A DNA stretch of 15,331 nt, from assembly GCA_019237435.1 (NCBI GenBank), contig JAFAHB010000220.1:1-15331 (forward strand), written 5' to 3'. Positions within the stretch are counted from its first letter, which is position 1. Every line of letters starts with the position of its first letter. Shown here piece by piece: positions 1-7,646 of this stretch. Under the pieces are notes generated by a model. It did not search any database, had not been told where the DNA came from, and saw only the letters and a list, made by a program, of their open reading frames with translations. The position numbers were made by a program, and so were the translations under genes. The DNA comes from Vulcanimicrobiota bacterium. Its GTDB lineage: Bacteria > Vulcanimicrobiota > Vulcanimicrobiia > Vulcanimicrobiales > Vulcanimicrobiaceae.

Positions 1-1644
1 TTCGAGCCGAGCCACGGCCTCGCGCTGCGCGCTTGCGCGCGCGTAGCGCCACCACGCGATCGCGAAACCGGCGAGGACGAGCGCGAAAACGATTGCGGAG
101 GTCATGCCTTCGGAAATCGCCGGCGGGGCTCCGCTCGGGACCCGCGCCATCTGCGAACCAAAGAGCGGCGCGAAGAAACGCTCCCAGGGAGAGTCGGGAG
201 TCGACATCAGCGCGCCGCCGATCGCAACCGTCGGAATCACCAGAATGGCAACGGGCGCGTTCATGATCAAACCAGGCGCGTGCAAGTGCCCGGTGTCGAG
301 CCCGCCGCGGTACTCTCCCAGAAACGCCACAAAGAGCAGCCGAAACATATAATATGCGGTGATCCCCGCCGTGAGAATGCCCGCGGCGTACAACCACGGG
401 TGTCCGTGCGCGAGCGCGCCGTAGATGACTTGATCTTTCGAGAAAAATCCGGAAAAGCCGGGTACGCCGCAGATCGAAAGCACCGCGGTCAGCATCGCCC
501 AAAACGCAAACGGCATGCGTCTCCACAGGCCGCCCATCTTTCGAATGTCCTGCTCGTTGGCGACCGCGTGGATGACCAAGCCGGCCCCCAAGAAGAGCTG
601 CGCCTTGAAGAACGCGTGGGTGAAGAAATGCGCAACGCCGCCTTCGTAGGCGCCGACGCCGACGCCCATGATCATATAGCCGATCTGCGACATCGTCGAG
701 TACGCAAGAATTCGCTTGATGTCCCATTGCGCCGTCCCCAGAATGGCGCCCGCAACCGCCGTAACTCCGCCGACGGTTCCGACCAGCAACTGCGCTTCAC
801 TGCTGTGATTCCACAGTGGCGCGCAACGCGCGACGAGATACACGCCTGCGGTCACCATCGTTGCGGCATGAATCAGCGCCGAGACGGGGGTCGGGCCCTC
901 CATCGCATCGGGCAACCACGTGTGGAGCGGAACTTGCGCGGATTTCGCAGCCGCCCCAATTGCCAGCGTAGCGCAAATCCAAAAGAGCACTGGTGAGCCG
1001 AATGCTCCCGCGGCCGCGAAGGTATCGCCAAATCCGATTGAGTGCGCGTTGGCAACGATCAGGAAGATTGCGAACATCATCCCGACGTCGCCCACCACGT
1101 TGATGACGAAGGCCTTGCGCGCGGCGGCAACCGCCGAGGGGCGATCGAACCAGAATCCGATCAAGAAATACGAGGCGAGGCCGACGAGGCCCCAACCGAT
1201 CAGCAACCCGACGAAGTTGTCGGAGAGCACGAGCGTCAGCATCGCGAAGACGAAGAAGCTCATGTAGGCAAAGAAACGCGCGTAGGCCCTATCGCCTTCC
1301 ATGTACCCGATCGAGTAAAAGACGATCAAGAATCCGACGCCGGTGATGATGAACGTCCACACCAGCGAAAGCGGATCGAGCAAGAGCCCGAAGTCGAAGC
1401 CCGGCATCCACGAGAGTAGCGGCCGGTTCGCTCCCAACAAGCCGCCGGCGTTTTGCGTCGCGTCGTGCCACGACAGCGCGGCGAGAACGAACGACACGCC
1501 GACGAGCGCAGACGCGAGCCAGCCGGCACGCGAGCGCAGCTGCGGCCCGAACGCCCAGCAAATCACGGCCCCCGCCAGCGGCAGCAGCCACAACGCAACA
1601 ATCAGCGGATACGACCCACTCACTCCCAACACGTGGTGCGTCAC
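1..1644 (-). CDS. nuoL: NADH-quinone oxidoreductase subunit L (NuoL), 3' end cut by the window edge
   Basis: This is the large antiporter-like membrane subunit of complex I, at the far end of the proton-pumping arm. The visible 548 codons are open to base 1. Family signatures are MEGPTPVSALIHAATMVTAG (about residues 248-267), KRILAYSTMSQIGYM (310-324), THAFFKAQLF (342-351) and GFSGFFSKDQ (397-406). Compared by eye with E. coli NuoL from memory, the TM7 lysine (K234, E. coli K229), H259, H339, H343, K347 and K403 (E. coli K399) are present. The TM5 glutamate (E. coli E144) is not: the usual GWE motif reads GWGLVGLASY, with Gly at 152 (codon 1189-1191). The start is uncertain. In-frame GTG codons lie at 1644, 1632 and 1623 after a stop at 1648-1650, and the longest is given here. 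The gene is separated from nuoK by a 183-base palindromic gap. Confidence 0.96.
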   Translation of the reverse strand, partial: MTHHVLGVSGSYPLIVALWLLPLAGAVICWAFGPQLRSRAGWLASALVGVSFVLAALSWHDATQNAGGLLGANRPLLSWMPGFDFGLLLDPLSLVWTFIITGVGFLIVFYSIGYMEGDRAYARFFAYMSFFVFAMLTLVLSDNFVGLLIGWGLVGLASYFLIGFWFDRPSAVAAARKAFVINVVGDVGMMFAIFLIVANAHSIGFGDTFAAAGAFGSPVLFWICATLAIGAAAKSAQVPLHTWLPDAMEGPTPVSALIHAATMVTAGVYLVARCAPLWNHSSEAQLLVGTVGGVTAVAGAILGTAQWDIKRILAYSTMSQIGYMIMGVGVGAYEGGVAHFFTHAFFKAQLFLGAGLVIHAVANEQDIRKMGGLWRRMPFAFWAMLTAVLSICGVPGFSGFFSKDQVIYGALAHGHPWLYAAGILTAGITAYYMFRLLFVAFLGEYRGGLDTGHLHAPGLIMNAPVAILVIPTVAIGGALMSTPDSPWERFFAPLFGSQMARVPSGAPPAISEGMTSAIVFALVLAGFAIAWWRYARASAQREAVARLE

Positions 1645-1679
1645 GCCTCACCACCCCACCGCTGCGTGGTTGCGCGCGG

Positions 1680-1827
1680 TGCTTGGAGTTCCGTGAGCGA
1701 GGCCTCCGACTTTTTCGGGCCAGCCATGGAGGGCTGCTTCAAAGCTTCGCTCTCCCGAAAAAGCGAAGGAGCAGGAGCGGAGCACGGATGCGGAGCGACG
1801 AGCGTCCGAGCGATGGAGCTCCAAGCA
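1680..1827. repeat. long imperfect palindrome filling the nuoK-nuoL gap
   Basis: The 183-base non-coding gap (1651-1833) holds nested inverted repeats. The outer arms are tgcttggagttcc (1680-1692) and ggagctccaagca (1815-1827), pairing at 12 of 13 positions. The inner arms are ctttttcggg (1710-1719) and cccgaaaaag (1754-1763), pairing perfectly. A third, overlapping pair, cttcgct and agcgaag, lies around 1745-1768. No U-run follows, so it does not look like an intrinsic terminator. The inner-arm sequence recurs in the nuoD-nuoE gap (word cgaaaaagcga), which suggests a dispersed palindromic repeat family. Possible roles are mRNA stabilisation, partial attenuation, or none. Confidence 0.7.
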
Positions 1828-1833
1828 ACGGAG

Positions 1834-2139
1834 CTAACCATGCAGCGTCCTCACATCGTCCACATCCACATACTTTGCAGGGCGGAACGTCGTCACGATG
1901 ATGGCAAGTCCGATTGCGGCTTCGGCGGCAGCGACGGTGATGACGAGAAAGGCGAAGATTTGACCGGCGTTCTGCAACCACGCGCGCGCGAAGGCGATGA
2001 AGAGCAGATTGGCCGCGTTGAACATCAGCTCGATGCTCATCAGCATGATGAGCGGATTGCGCCGGACGATGACGCCGATCACGCCGATAAAGAACATGAC
2101 CGAGGCAAGTGCGATGTAATCGCCCAGCGGAACGGCCAT
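1834..2139 (-). CDS. nuoK: NADH-quinone oxidoreductase subunit K (NuoK)
   Basis: This small three-helix membrane subunit of complex I (ND4L homologue) links the quinone-site domain to the antiporter-like subunits. The product is 101 residues, the normal family length. The signature RRNPLIMLMSIELMFNAANL occupies residues 26-45. The two buried membrane glutamates used in proton transfer (E36 and E72 in E. coli) are present as E37 and E73. The start is the ATG at 2139, which shares one base with the nuoJ stop (TGATG) and has a GAAGGGA ribosome-binding site inside the nuoJ end. A TTG one codon upstream is a less likely start. The stop is TAG, followed by the palindromic gap before nuoL. Confidence 0.97.
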   Translation of the reverse strand: MAVPLGDYIALASVMFFIGVIGVIVRRNPLIMLMSIELMFNAANLLFIAFARAWLQNAGQIFAFLVITVAAAEAAIGLAIIVTTFRPAKYVDVDDVRTLHG

Positions 2140-2732
2140 CAATCGGTCCCTTCGCGCAGGATCGCCTCGCGCATCGCGCGCTCGACTTTTGCCTCGTCGC
2201 GCCGCCGGCCCGGAACGTCCCCCATCTCTTCGAGCCCCAGGGTAATGACGCCGATGACGGCGACCATGAGAATCAAGGCGGTGACTTCGAAGGGTAACAA
2301 CTGCACCGTGAAGAGCGCCGTTCCGAAATCGGCGACGCTGCCGAACACGTTGGCCGCTCCGACCGGGCCGTTGGGCGTGCGTGGCGCTACCATCGCCGCT
2401 TGCGATACCGCGTACACCAGGAACCCGAGCGCGACGAGAATCACGATCCCGGCCGGCGCCCAGATTTTCGGCAAGCGGTTCGGTCCTACCGAGAACGGGG
2501 AAACGCCGCTGCTGAGCAACGCGATCACAAACACGAAGAGCACCAAAATGGCGCCTGAATAGACGATGATTTGAATGACCGCCAAGAACTCTGCCGAGAG
2601 CGTTACGTAGAGCACGGCCAGCGCCGCGAAGTTCAGCAGCAGCGCAACGACGCTATAGACCGGCTTGCTCGCGCTAATCGTCCAGACGGCGCTCGCAATC
2701 AAGACGACCCCTAAGAGCCAGAATTCAATCAC
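2139..2732 (-). CDS. nuoJ: NADH-quinone oxidoreductase subunit J (NuoJ)
   Basis: This membrane subunit of complex I (ND6 homologue) helps couple quinone chemistry to proton translocation. The product is 197 residues with five predicted hydrophobic helices. Family signatures are PVYSVVALLLNFAALAVLY (about 25-43), FLAVIQIIVYSGAILVLFVF (about 48-67) and the helix ALILMVAVIGVITLGLEE. The chosen start is GTG at 2732, giving MIEFWLLG, preceded by GGAG at a good distance. It overlaps the end of nuoI by 8 bases (GTGATTGA). A longer frame reaching 2768 adds an arginine-rich leader inside nuoI and is unlikely. The stop overlaps the nuoK ATG. Confidence 0.96.
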   Translation of the reverse strand: MIEFWLLGVVLIASAVWTISASKPVYSVVALLLNFAALAVLYVTLSAEFLAVIQIIVYSGAILVLFVFVIALLSSGVSPFSVGPNRLPKIWAPAGIVILVALGFLVYAVSQAAMVAPRTPNGPVGAANVFGSVADFGTALFTVQLLPFEVTALILMVAVIGVITLGLEEMGDVPGRRRDEAKVERAMREAILREGTD

Positions 2733-3372
2733 GCCGCGTCTCCGCCGTCTCATCCTGAGCCGAGCCACGCAGGAGCGTCAATCCCTTCCGCTGTTTCAAA
2801 AGCACCTCGCCGCGCCACGTCGCTTGGTATCCGCGTTCGACCTCAACCGTCGATTTTATGGACGCAACGCGTCCGAGGTCGCCCGGAATTCCACCGGGAC
2901 GATCGTCGGGCGGCGTTCCCACGCCCGCCTCTGGCGGCACGAGCAGCCGGTTCTTGTCGTAAATGAACGATCCGCGCCGGTAATCGGACATTTCAAAGCG
3001 CGGCGTGAGGACGATTGCGTCGGTCGGACACGCCTCCTCGCACATGCCGCAAAAGATGCAGCGCAGCTCGTCGATTTCGTAGCGCGCGGCGTACCGCTCT
3101 CCGGGCGAACGGCGGTCCTCGGGCGAGTTTTCGGCGCCGATTACCGTGATGGCATTGGCTGGACAGACGCTCGAGCAGAGCTCGCAGCCGATGCACCGTT
3201 CCTTGCCGTCGTCATAGCGCCGAAGCTCGTGCAGACCGTGAAAGCGCGGCGCGTGCTGCTTCTTGCGCGACGGGTACTGAATCGTCGGATGGCGGCGGAA
3301 CATGAACCCGAAGGTAATTGAAAGCCCCCGTAGGAGCGCTGCGATGTTGTAGAGCCGTTTTCGCGTCGCCAT
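2725..3372 (-). CDS. nuoI: NADH-quinone oxidoreductase subunit I (NuoI), two [4Fe-4S] clusters
   Basis: This peripheral-arm subunit carries clusters N6a and N6b, which pass electrons from NuoG towards NuoB. The product is 215 residues. The first ferredoxin motif is CIGCELCSSVCP (C60, C63, C66, C70) and the second is CIFCGMCEEACP (C105, C108, C111, C115). The C-terminal Cys of each motif crosses over to ligate the other cluster in this fold. The N-terminal region GLSITFGFMFRRHPTIQYP (about 16-34) is the usual membrane-contact segment. After FIYDKNRLL (about 136-144) there is a tail of roughly 70 residues, longer than in many homologues. Its end, RGSAQDETAETRRD, resembles a translated repeat fragment. 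ATG at 3372 has AAGGGA upstream. Confidence 0.97.
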   Translation of the reverse strand: MATRKRLYNIAALLRGLSITFGFMFRRHPTIQYPSRKKQHAPRFHGLHELRRYDDGKERCIGCELCSSVCPANAITVIGAENSPEDRRSPGERYAARYEIDELRCIFCGMCEEACPTDAIVLTPRFEMSDYRRGSFIYDKNRLLVPPEAGVGTPPDDRPGGIPGDLGRVASIKSTVEVERGYQATWRGEVLLKQRKGLTLLRGSAQDETAETRRD

Positions 3373-3386
3373 TTCAAACGAATCCC

Positions 3387-4367
3387 TTATCCCTTATACG
3401 CCACGATAATGGCGGTGCCGATCAAGTTTACCGTTGCGATCGGCAGCAGCACCCTCCATCCAAACGCCATCAGCCGATCGTAACGCAGGCGCGGCAGCGT
3501 CGCCCGCAGCCACATGTAAAAGAACATGAAGGATGCGACCTTGATCACGAACCATGCGATACCGGGGATGAAGGTCCAGCCGAACGGTGCGTTCCATCCG
3601 CCGAAAAAGAGCAGCGTCGCGATGCACGAGACGGTGAGCATGTTGACGTATTCCGCAATAAAGAACAGGCCGAACCGCAAGCCGGAATATTCGGTGTGAA
3701 ACCCGGCGACGAGCTCGGTCTCCGCTTCGACCAGATCGAACGGCGCGCGATTGGTCTCCGCAACCGCCGTGATCACGTAAATGACGAAGCCGACGAACTG
3801 CGGTATGAAAAACCATAGCCGCGTTTGGGCGTTGACGATACCGTCGAGCGAAGTAGTACCGGCAAGGATCAATACGCCGATGAGCGAGAGCGCCATGGCG
3901 AGCTCGTAGCTGATCATCTGCGCCGTCGAACGCACGCTGCCCAGCAGCGGATACTTCGACCCTGATGCCCAGCCGCCCAAACAGATTCCGTACACGCCGA
4001 GCGACGTGATCGCGAGGATCAACAGAATGCCGGCGTTGACGTTGCCGACCGACCACGTTCCGCCGCCCGGCGACGCGCCGAACGGGATGATCGCGTAGAC
4101 GGCAAAAGCAGTCACCAACGAGATGAACGGCGCCAGCTTGTATAACAGCGGATCGGCGGTGTCCGGCGTGAGGTCTTCCTTGAGCAGCAGCTTCGCCGCG
4201 TCGGCGGCCGGCTGCAGCAAACCCCACGGTCCCACGCGATTCGGGCCTGGGCGCAACTGCATCCAGCCCAGGATCTTGCGTTCGAGAAGCATCGCGTACG
4301 CAAACGACGTGATCACGACAAAGAGCAGAATCGCCGACTTGATCAACGCGATCACCCACCACGCCAT
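3387..4367 (-). CDS. nuoH: NADH-quinone oxidoreductase subunit H (NuoH)
   Basis: This membrane subunit (ND1 homologue) forms much of the quinone chamber and docks the peripheral arm. The product is 326 residues with about eight hydrophobic helices. Signatures are LLERKILGWMQLRPGPNRVG (27-46), AETNRAPFDLVEAETELVAG (203-222) and RYDRLMAFGWRVLLP (295-309). The acidic loop residues of the second signature (E213-type cluster in E. coli) are conserved, consistent with an active quinone and proton-coupling site. ATG at 4367 follows GAGGGCGTAGC, a clear ribosome-binding site lying in the end of nuoG. Only one base separates it from the nuoG stop, so translation is probably coupled. Confidence 0.97.
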   Translation of the reverse strand: MAWWVIALIKSAILLFVVITSFAYAMLLERKILGWMQLRPGPNRVGPWGLLQPAADAAKLLLKEDLTPDTADPLLYKLAPFISLVTAFAVYAIIPFGASPGGGTWSVGNVNAGILLILAITSLGVYGICLGGWASGSKYPLLGSVRSTAQMISYELAMALSLIGVLILAGTTSLDGIVNAQTRLWFFIPQFVGFVIYVITAVAETNRAPFDLVEAETELVAGFHTEYSGLRFGLFFIAEYVNMLTVSCIATLLFFGGWNAPFGWTFIPGIAWFVIKVASFMFFYMWLRATLPRLRYDRLMAFGWRVLLPIATVNLIGTAIIVAYKG

Positions 4368-4368
4368 G

Positions 4369-6345
4369 CTACGCCCTCAAGCCTTGCAGCCACGGATCGT
4401 GCTGCCAGGTTCCACCGCCGGAGAGAATCGGGGTGGCACCCGGAGCCTGTCGAAGGGCGACACCGCTCGCAAACCGTTCGTCGCCAAAGCTGAAGTCCGC
4501 CGTCTTTGCGGCGCACGCGACGACCGTGCGATGCAACTCGTCAAGGGCCGGCAAGGCGACGCCGAGTTGTTCTGCAAGCCCCATCATCATCTCGAGATCC
4601 GACAACACCGCCTCGGGCGCGGCGAGCGACGCGTTGACGGGAAGCAGGTCGCCCGCGCAATCGATCGTCGTTCCGTTCTTCTCGAATGCGCCTTTCGCCG
4701 GAAGCACCAGGGTTGCGCACTCCGCGGACTCCGTCATGAAGAGCTCGCTCACCACGAGAAAGCCGGCGCGAGCGAGTGCTGATGCGGCAGCCTGCGGCTC
4801 GGCGAAGTTTCGCGCGGGGTTTGCGCCGAAGATTGAAAGCACCGCGAGATCGCCGGCGCGCGCGGCATCGAACATCGCGTATACGCCGAGGCCGCGTTCC
4901 ACCGATCCGTAGCCCGGTCCGCTAAACGGCAGCATGCCCATCGCTTCGGCGCCGCGCGCGTTCGACTGTTCGCTGCAAATGAATGCTGAAATCTCGCCTG
5001 CGCCGGCAAGCGCGTCTGCGTAAGCGCGCCCAAGCTCGAGATCGACGCCGTCCCAGATCAAGGCGACGCGCGAAGCCTCTCCGAGAGCCGCTCGGGCATC
5101 GGCTGGGTCGGGCTCCGATACGATCTTCGCGCCGCGCAGCGCGGCTTTTCGCACGCGCAGCCACAAGACCGGCGCGAGTTCGGCCGGCGATTCGCCCGCG
5201 ATCACGATCGCTTGAGCCTCATCGATGCGTTCAAGCGGAGCTCCATGCGCGGCGGGCGTCGCTTGACGTTGACGCCCCGATCGCCAATCGAGATTCGGCA
5301 CGCCGATCGCGCGAAAGACGTGCTGCAGGACGAACGCCTCTTCGTTGGTCAGCCGGCCGCCGCCGATTACACCGACGCTGCCGGGACCGCGTGCCGCGAT
5401 CGCATCGCGGATCGCCTTCGCCCACAAGAGAAATGCGTCGTCCCAGCCGACCTGTACGAACTTTCCTTCTTTTTTGTACAGCGGCTGAGTGACGCGATCG
5501 GGTGAATCGTAGAAACCAATATTGTAGCGGCCCCGGTCGCAAAGCCATCCGTCGGAAATCGCGTCGTCCTCGACCGACATCGTGCGCAACAGGGCTCCGT
5601 GCCGAACGTCGGCATACTGCTGACAGCCGACGGCGCATTGCGTGCACGTCGTCTGGGTGCGGGTCAGATCCCACGGGCGCGACTTGAAACGATAGGTTTT
5701 CGAAGTCAGCGCGCCGACCGGACAAAGCTCGGTGACGTTGCCCGTATAGTTATGGCGATACGGCCGATCGGCGGCCGTCGCGATGATGTCGCGGGCGCCG
5801 CGGTCTTTGACGACGAGCTGCCGCTGATCGGCGATGATGTCGTCAAAGCGGACGCAGCGCTGGCAAACGATGCAGCGCTCTTCGTCGAGCACGATGGTCG
5901 GCCCCAAATCGACAGCCTTCGGCTTGGCGAGCTTCGGATCCGCAACGTCGGACGTGCCGCGCGCGTACGCCATTGCGTAGTCTTGCAGATCGCACTCGCC
6001 GCCCTTGTCGCAGATCGGACAATCCAACGGATGATTGACGAGGAAAAGCTCCAGCACGGCGGCGCGTGCGGCATCGACGCGATCGCCGCGCGTTTTCACG
6101 ACCATCCCATCGGTAGCAGCCGTGTTGCAGGCGATCTGCAGCTTGGGCACGCCTTCGATCTCGACCATGCATATGCGGCAGAGTCCGGCCGGCCCGAGTT
6201 TGGTATGGTAGCAGTAGATCGGAATCTGCTGCTTGATCGTCTTCGCGGCCTCGACGAGCAGCGTGCCCTTCGGGACTGTAACCGGCACGCCGTCGATCGT
6301 GATCTTTACCATCTCGGTGCTCGGAACAGGCAGCGGTGCGCTCAT
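4369..6345 (-). CDS. nuoG: NADH-quinone oxidoreductase subunit G (NuoG), multi-cluster Fe-S subunit
   Basis: This peripheral-arm subunit moves electrons from NuoE/F to NuoI. The product is 658 residues, close to the Paracoccus form and shorter than E. coli. Ligands visible in order are C45, C56, C59, C73 for [2Fe-2S] N1b; H105, C109, C112, C118 for the His-ligated N5; C158, C161, C164, C208 for N4; and C234, C237, C241, C269 matching the extra cluster N7 found in only some bacteria. A molybdopterin-oxidoreductase-like domain without catalytic role follows (about 285-620). Near the C-terminus, residues ~627-644 include repeat-like SGVALRQAPGATPILS. ATG at 6345 overlaps the nuoF stop (ATGA) with GAGGGG upstream. 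The second ATG, at 6312, has a weaker site. A 752-codon frame starting at 6627 lies within nuoF and is not real. Confidence 0.96.
   Translation of the reverse strand: MSAPLPVPSTEMVKITIDGVPVTVPKGTLLVEAAKTIKQQIPIYCYHTKLGPAGLCRICMVEIEGVPKLQIACNTAATDGMVVKTRGDRVDAARAAVLELFLVNHPLDCPICDKGGECDLQDYAMAYARGTSDVADPKLAKPKAVDLGPTIVLDEERCIVCQRCVRFDDIIADQRQLVVKDRGARDIIATAADRPYRHNYTGNVTELCPVGALTSKTYRFKSRPWDLTRTQTTCTQCAVGCQQYADVRHGALLRTMSVEDDAISDGWLCDRGRYNIGFYDSPDRVTQPLYKKEGKFVQVGWDDAFLLWAKAIRDAIAARGPGSVGVIGGGRLTNEEAFVLQHVFRAIGVPNLDWRSGRQRQATPAAHGAPLERIDEAQAIVIAGESPAELAPVLWLRVRKAALRGAKIVSEPDPADARAALGEASRVALIWDGVDLELGRAYADALAGAGEISAFICSEQSNARGAEAMGMLPFSGPGYGSVERGLGVYAMFDAARAGDLAVLSIFGANPARNFAEPQAAASALARAGFLVVSELFMTESAECATLVLPAKGAFEKNGTTIDCAGDLLPVNASLAAPEAVLSDLEMMMGLAEQLGVALPALDELHRTVVACAAKTADFSFGDERFASGVALRQAPGATPILSGGGTWQHDPWLQGLRA
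4432..4463. repeat. short dispersed-repeat fragment read in frame inside nuoG
   Basis: On the minus strand this stretch reads gcccttcgacaggctccggg followed by tgccacc. It resembles a CTTCGACAGGCTCAGGGTGAC-type intergenic repeat that I recall from many GC-rich environmental genomes. It is translated as part of the NuoG C-terminus (VALRQAPGATP). The identification rests on word similarity only, and copy number elsewhere in this genome is unknown. Confidence 0.45.
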
Positions 6346-7646
6346 GCCGCCCCTCGCCCCTCGACTCCGCTCGGGGTGACAAGCTCGGGATGACATTGCT
6401 GCAGTTCCGCAATTCGCGACTTGAACGCTTCGGGAAATCGGAGCATCACGGATTTGAGGAACGGCTCGATCGAATCGCCCAGCGGACAAAGATTCAAGCC
6501 GGTGATCGCGCCCGAAACGCGCAAGAGCATCTCGTAATCGCCGGGGACGCCGCGACGGTGGACGAGCCGGTCCAAGACGCGCTCCATCCAACTTCCGCCT
6601 TCGCGACAAGGGGTGCACTGGCCGCACGATTCGTGCGCGAAAAAACGCACCAAATTATAGGCTGCCTTGACGAAGTCGGTCGTATCGTCGAAAACGACGA
6701 AGGCGCCCGAACCGAGCATGGAACCGGCTTTCACCATGCTCTCGTAATCGTACGGCAGATCGAGATGCTCTTCAAAGATGCACGCCGACGAGCCGCCGCC
6801 GGGCTGCACGGCCATCAGTGAGCGCCCGGAGCGCAATCCGCCCGCGAGATCGATGATTTCACGCACGGTCGTTCCGAGCGGGATTTCGTAGTTGCCGGGC
6901 CGTTGCACGTGTCCGGAGACCGAAACGATCTTGTAACCCTTGCTGCGCTCCGTTCCAACCGCCGCAAACCACTCCGCCCCGCGCTCGAGGATCGGGACTA
7001 GATACGCGAGCGTCTCGACGTTGTTGACGATCGTCGGCTTTTGATAGAGTCCTTCGACTGCCGGGAACGGCGGTTTCAGCCGTGGCTCGCCGCGCTTGCC
7101 CTCGAGCGAGTTGAGCATCGCGGTCTCTTCACCGCAAATGTACGCGCCCGCGCCGCGATGCACGGTGATGTCGATGTCGAAGCCGCTGCCGAACAGGTTC
7201 TTACCGACAAATCCGGCCGCCCGCGCCTGATCCAGGGCCGCACAGAAGATCTCGTACCCGCGTTTGAACTCGCCGCGAATATAGATGAACGCGTGATGCG
7301 AAGCGATTGCATACGCGCCGATGAGCATTCCCTCGAGGACCAAATGCGGAACGTCTTCCAGCAGCATATGGTCTTTGAACGTGCCGGGCTCGGCTTCGTC
7401 GCAGTTGCAAACCAGGTATCGCGGGGCGCGATCCTTCGGTAGAAAGGACCATTTGCGCCCCGTCGGAAAGCCGGCGCCGCCGCGTCCGCGCAGCCCGGAT
7501 TTTTCGGCGAGATTCAGTACGTCCACCGGCGCGAGCTCGCGCACGACTCGTTCCCATTGCTTGTAGCCGCCGCGCTCCCGATACGCGTCGATGCCGCGCA
7601 TGTCGACCTCGCCGATGCCCTCCATGAGCACTTTAGTGACCGGCAC
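6342..7646 (-). CDS. nuoF: NADH-quinone oxidoreductase subunit F (NuoF), NADH- and FMN-binding
   Basis: This subunit oxidises NADH through FMN and carries [4Fe-4S] cluster N3. The product is 434 residues. The FMN/NADH glycine-rich motif is GLRGRGGAGFPTG (51-63). CNCDEAEPGTFKD (80-92) and GAGAYICGEETAMLNSLEG (165-183) are also intact. N3 ligands are C341, C344, C347 (ESCGQCTPCREG) and C387. The start chosen is GTG at 7646, with AGAGGG about six bases upstream, overlapping nuoE by 14 bases. Alternative starts are GTG 7631 and ATG 7625. The normal family end is near AFKSRIAELQQ. The last ~18 residues (CHPELVTPSGVEGRGAA) are encoded by a dispersed repeat, so they are probably an accretion. The stop overlaps the nuoG ATG. 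Confidence 0.96.
   Translation of the reverse strand: MPVTKVLMEGIGEVDMRGIDAYRERGGYKQWERVVRELAPVDVLNLAEKSGLRGRGGAGFPTGRKWSFLPKDRAPRYLVCNCDEAEPGTFKDHMLLEDVPHLVLEGMLIGAYAIASHHAFIYIRGEFKRGYEIFCAALDQARAAGFVGKNLFGSGFDIDITVHRGAGAYICGEETAMLNSLEGKRGEPRLKPPFPAVEGLYQKPTIVNNVETLAYLVPILERGAEWFAAVGTERSKGYKIVSVSGHVQRPGNYEIPLGTTVREIIDLAGGLRSGRSLMAVQPGGGSSACIFEEHLDLPYDYESMVKAGSMLGSGAFVVFDDTTDFVKAAYNLVRFFAHESCGQCTPCREGGSWMERVLDRLVHRRGVPGDYEMLLRVSGAITGLNLCPLGDSIEPFLKSVMLRFPEAFKSRIAELQQCHPELVTPSGVEGRGAA
6351..6397. repeat. dispersed-repeat fragment at the nuoF-nuoG junction
   Basis: On the minus strand the stretch reads tgtcatcccgagcttgtcac then cccgagcggagtcgagggg. This is the tandem-like GTCATCCCGAGC/GTCACCCCGAGCGGAGTCGAGG repeat whose translations (CHPERSRG, CHPELVTPSGVEG) I recall from many GC-rich soil genomes. 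Here it forms the last codons of nuoF and supplies GAGGGGCGAGGGG just upstream of the nuoG ATG, that is, the likely ribosome-binding site. Identification is by sequence resemblance only. Confidence 0.65.

Noticed and set aside
280..996. 238-codon plus-strand open frame
   Set aside because: It is antisense to nuoL. The residue content is Arg/His/Asp-rich as expected of a complementary frame in GC-rich coding DNA.
1453..2562. 369-codon open frame on the plus strand
   Set aside because: It runs antisense through nuoL, the palindromic gap, nuoK and nuoJ. Its composition is that of a GC-rich shadow frame with no domain-like pattern.
2725..2765. Repeat-derived tail at the NuoI C-terminus (RGSAQDE...)
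   Set aside because: Only about 11 bases (tcatcctgagc) match the repeat style. This is too short to call with confidence.
2733..2768. Arg-rich N-terminal extension of NuoJ (MARLRMRRRRRG)
   Set aside because: NuoJ proteins start at the hydrophobic helix. The GTG at 2732 with GGAG upstream fits better.
6346..6627. N-terminal extension of NuoG (94 codons)
   Set aside because: It lies entirely inside nuoF. The true start is the ATG at 6345 that overlaps the nuoF stop and has a good ribosome-binding site.
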